Source: Klebsiella africana | GTDB taxonomy: Bacteria > Pseudomonadota > Gammaproteobacteria > Enterobacterales > Enterobacteriaceae | NCBI RefSeq assembly: GCF_020526085.1 | Contig: NZ_CP084874.1 | Coordinates: 3,720,001-3,784,000 of the forward strand | Direction: 5' to 3' | Length of the DNA: 64,000 nucleotides | Part shown: positions 63,310 through 64,000 of the stretch, in pieces | How the letters are laid out: every line of letters begins with the position of its first letter | Position numbering within the stretch: position 1 is the stretch's first letter | Notes under the pieces: generated by a model | What the model was told of the DNA's origin: nothing | Database searches by the model: none | What the model saw: only the letters and a program-made list of their open reading frames with translations | Position numbers and translations under genes: made by a program

Positions 63310-64000
63310 TGGCCAGTTCACCCACAGAGGAGATCATTTTACGCACCCGTGGTATTTCCATGCTGTTCCCCGGCACGGTGGCGCTGGATAACGTCGACTA
63401 CAACGTCTGGCGTGGCAAAGTTAACGTGATCATCGGCGAAAATGGCGCGGGTAAATCAACGCTCATGAAAATTCTCGCCGGTGTGCAACAGCCGAGCCTG
63501 GGCGAAATGGAGCTCAACGGTAAGCTTGTCCGTTTCTCCAGCACCCGCGAGGCCGCCGCCCACGGCATTGGTATGGTTCACCAGGAGCTGAACCTGTTTG
63601 AAAATCTTAGCGTCGCGGAAAATATCTTTCTTGGCCGCGAGCTACAGCGCGGGCTTACGCCGATTAACGAAGCAGAGCAGGAACGACAAGCCGCGGAGCT
63701 GTTGCAGCGACTCGACCAGCCGATCTCGCCGCGGGAGCTGGTGGGTAACCTGAAGGTCGGTCAGCAGCAGTTGGTCGAAATAGCCAAAGCGCTGGCGGAA
63801 AATGCGGACATTCTGATCCTTGATGAGCCCACCTCCGCCTTAAGCAAAACCGAGGTGGATATCCTGTTTCGGGTCATCCGCGAACTGACGCGTCAGGGGG
63901 TGTCCATCATCTACATCTCACACCGTCTGGAGGAGCTGATGGCCATCGGCGACGTCATTACCATACTGCGTGACGGCAAATTCCAGGCGGAGGCCAGGGT
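63309..64000 (+). CDS. Ribose-type ABC transporter ATPase (cut by the window edge)
   Basis: The frame is open from ATG 63309 (overlapping the lipoprotein stop, TGATG) to the right edge. It shows the first ATPase domain: Walker A GENGAGKSTLMK, Q-loop HQELNLFENLS, signature LKVGQQQLVEIAKAL, Walker B ILILDEPTSAL and the H-loop IYISHRLEEL. It is expected to have a second domain and a following permease outside the window. Confidence 0.92.
   Translation, partial: MASSPTEEIILRTRGISMLFPGTVALDNVDYNVWRGKVNVIIGENGAGKSTLMKILAGVQQPSLGEMELNGKLVRFSSTREAAAHGIGMVHQELNLFENLSVAENIFLGRELQRGLTPINEAEQERQAAELLQRLDQPISPRELVGNLKVGQQQLVEIAKALAENADILILDEPTSALSKTEVDILFRVIRELTRQGVSIIYISHRLEELMAIGDVITILRDGKFQAEAR

Overview
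The window is chromosomal DNA of the Klebsiella pneumoniae type (Enterobacterales). The flanks follow the E. coli gene order (ahpC, dsbG, ybdO, ybdN, ybdM, ybdL at the left; ybdH, ybdD, cstA and the ent/fep enterobactin locus at the right). Between ybdL and ybdH, which are adjacent in E. coli, lies about 31 kb with methionine salvage genes, a PhyK-like phytase, an NCS1 permease/CodA-type deaminase unit and several CUT2-type (ribose-like) ABC transporters. GC content is high, with AT-rich promoter regions, and REP/PU palindromic repeats are frequent. All assignments rest on reading the sequence and remembered family features; no search was run.

Left part (1-6104): peroxiredoxin ahpC and disulfide isomerase dsbG diverge from a shared control region that holds a possible OxyR site and a structured, terminator-ended element on the minus strand. 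Next come the LysR regulator ybdO, the PP-loop/ParB-like pair ybdN-ybdM, and the methionine aminotransferase ybdL. ybdL diverges from mtnC-mtnD across MetJ-type boxes.

Middle (6140-36960): the methionine salvage enzymes are dispersed here: mtnC-mtnD, mtnB (first gene of an operon with an FGGY kinase and a 2-hydroxyacid dehydrogenase), and divergent mtnA/mtnK. MetJ-like boxes precede each unit, and another array lies between ybdH and a divergent ABC transporter-LVIVD operon. Between the salvage units are: a cytoplasmic BisC-like molybdoenzyme; an ABC transporter plus PfkB kinase operon; a unit with a strong sigma-54 promoter (NCS1 permease, PucR regulator, CodA-family deaminase with the 5-methylcytosine-type active site); and a LacI-controlled set (inositol-phosphatase family protein, organophosphate transporter, phytase) that reads as a phytate utilisation pathway. 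An IS3/IS150-group element sits inside a palindromic unit after mtnK.

Right part (36963-64000): ybdH, a short-chain dehydrogenase, a RelE/HigB-type toxin-antitoxin pair, ybdD, cstA, then the complete enterobactin locus: entH-A-B-E-C (minus), fepB, entS, fepD-G-C, entF-ybdZ-fes (minus), fepA and entD. Fur-box-like sequences lie at entC/fepB, entS/fepD and fes/fepA. The window ends inside a third ribose-type ABC operon that includes a DUF2291 lipoprotein.

The most interesting unexplained elements are the genes attached to the MetJ-box promoters that are not known salvage enzymes: the FGGY kinase and dehydrogenase behind mtnB, and the ABC transporter plus LVIVD protein opposite ybdH.
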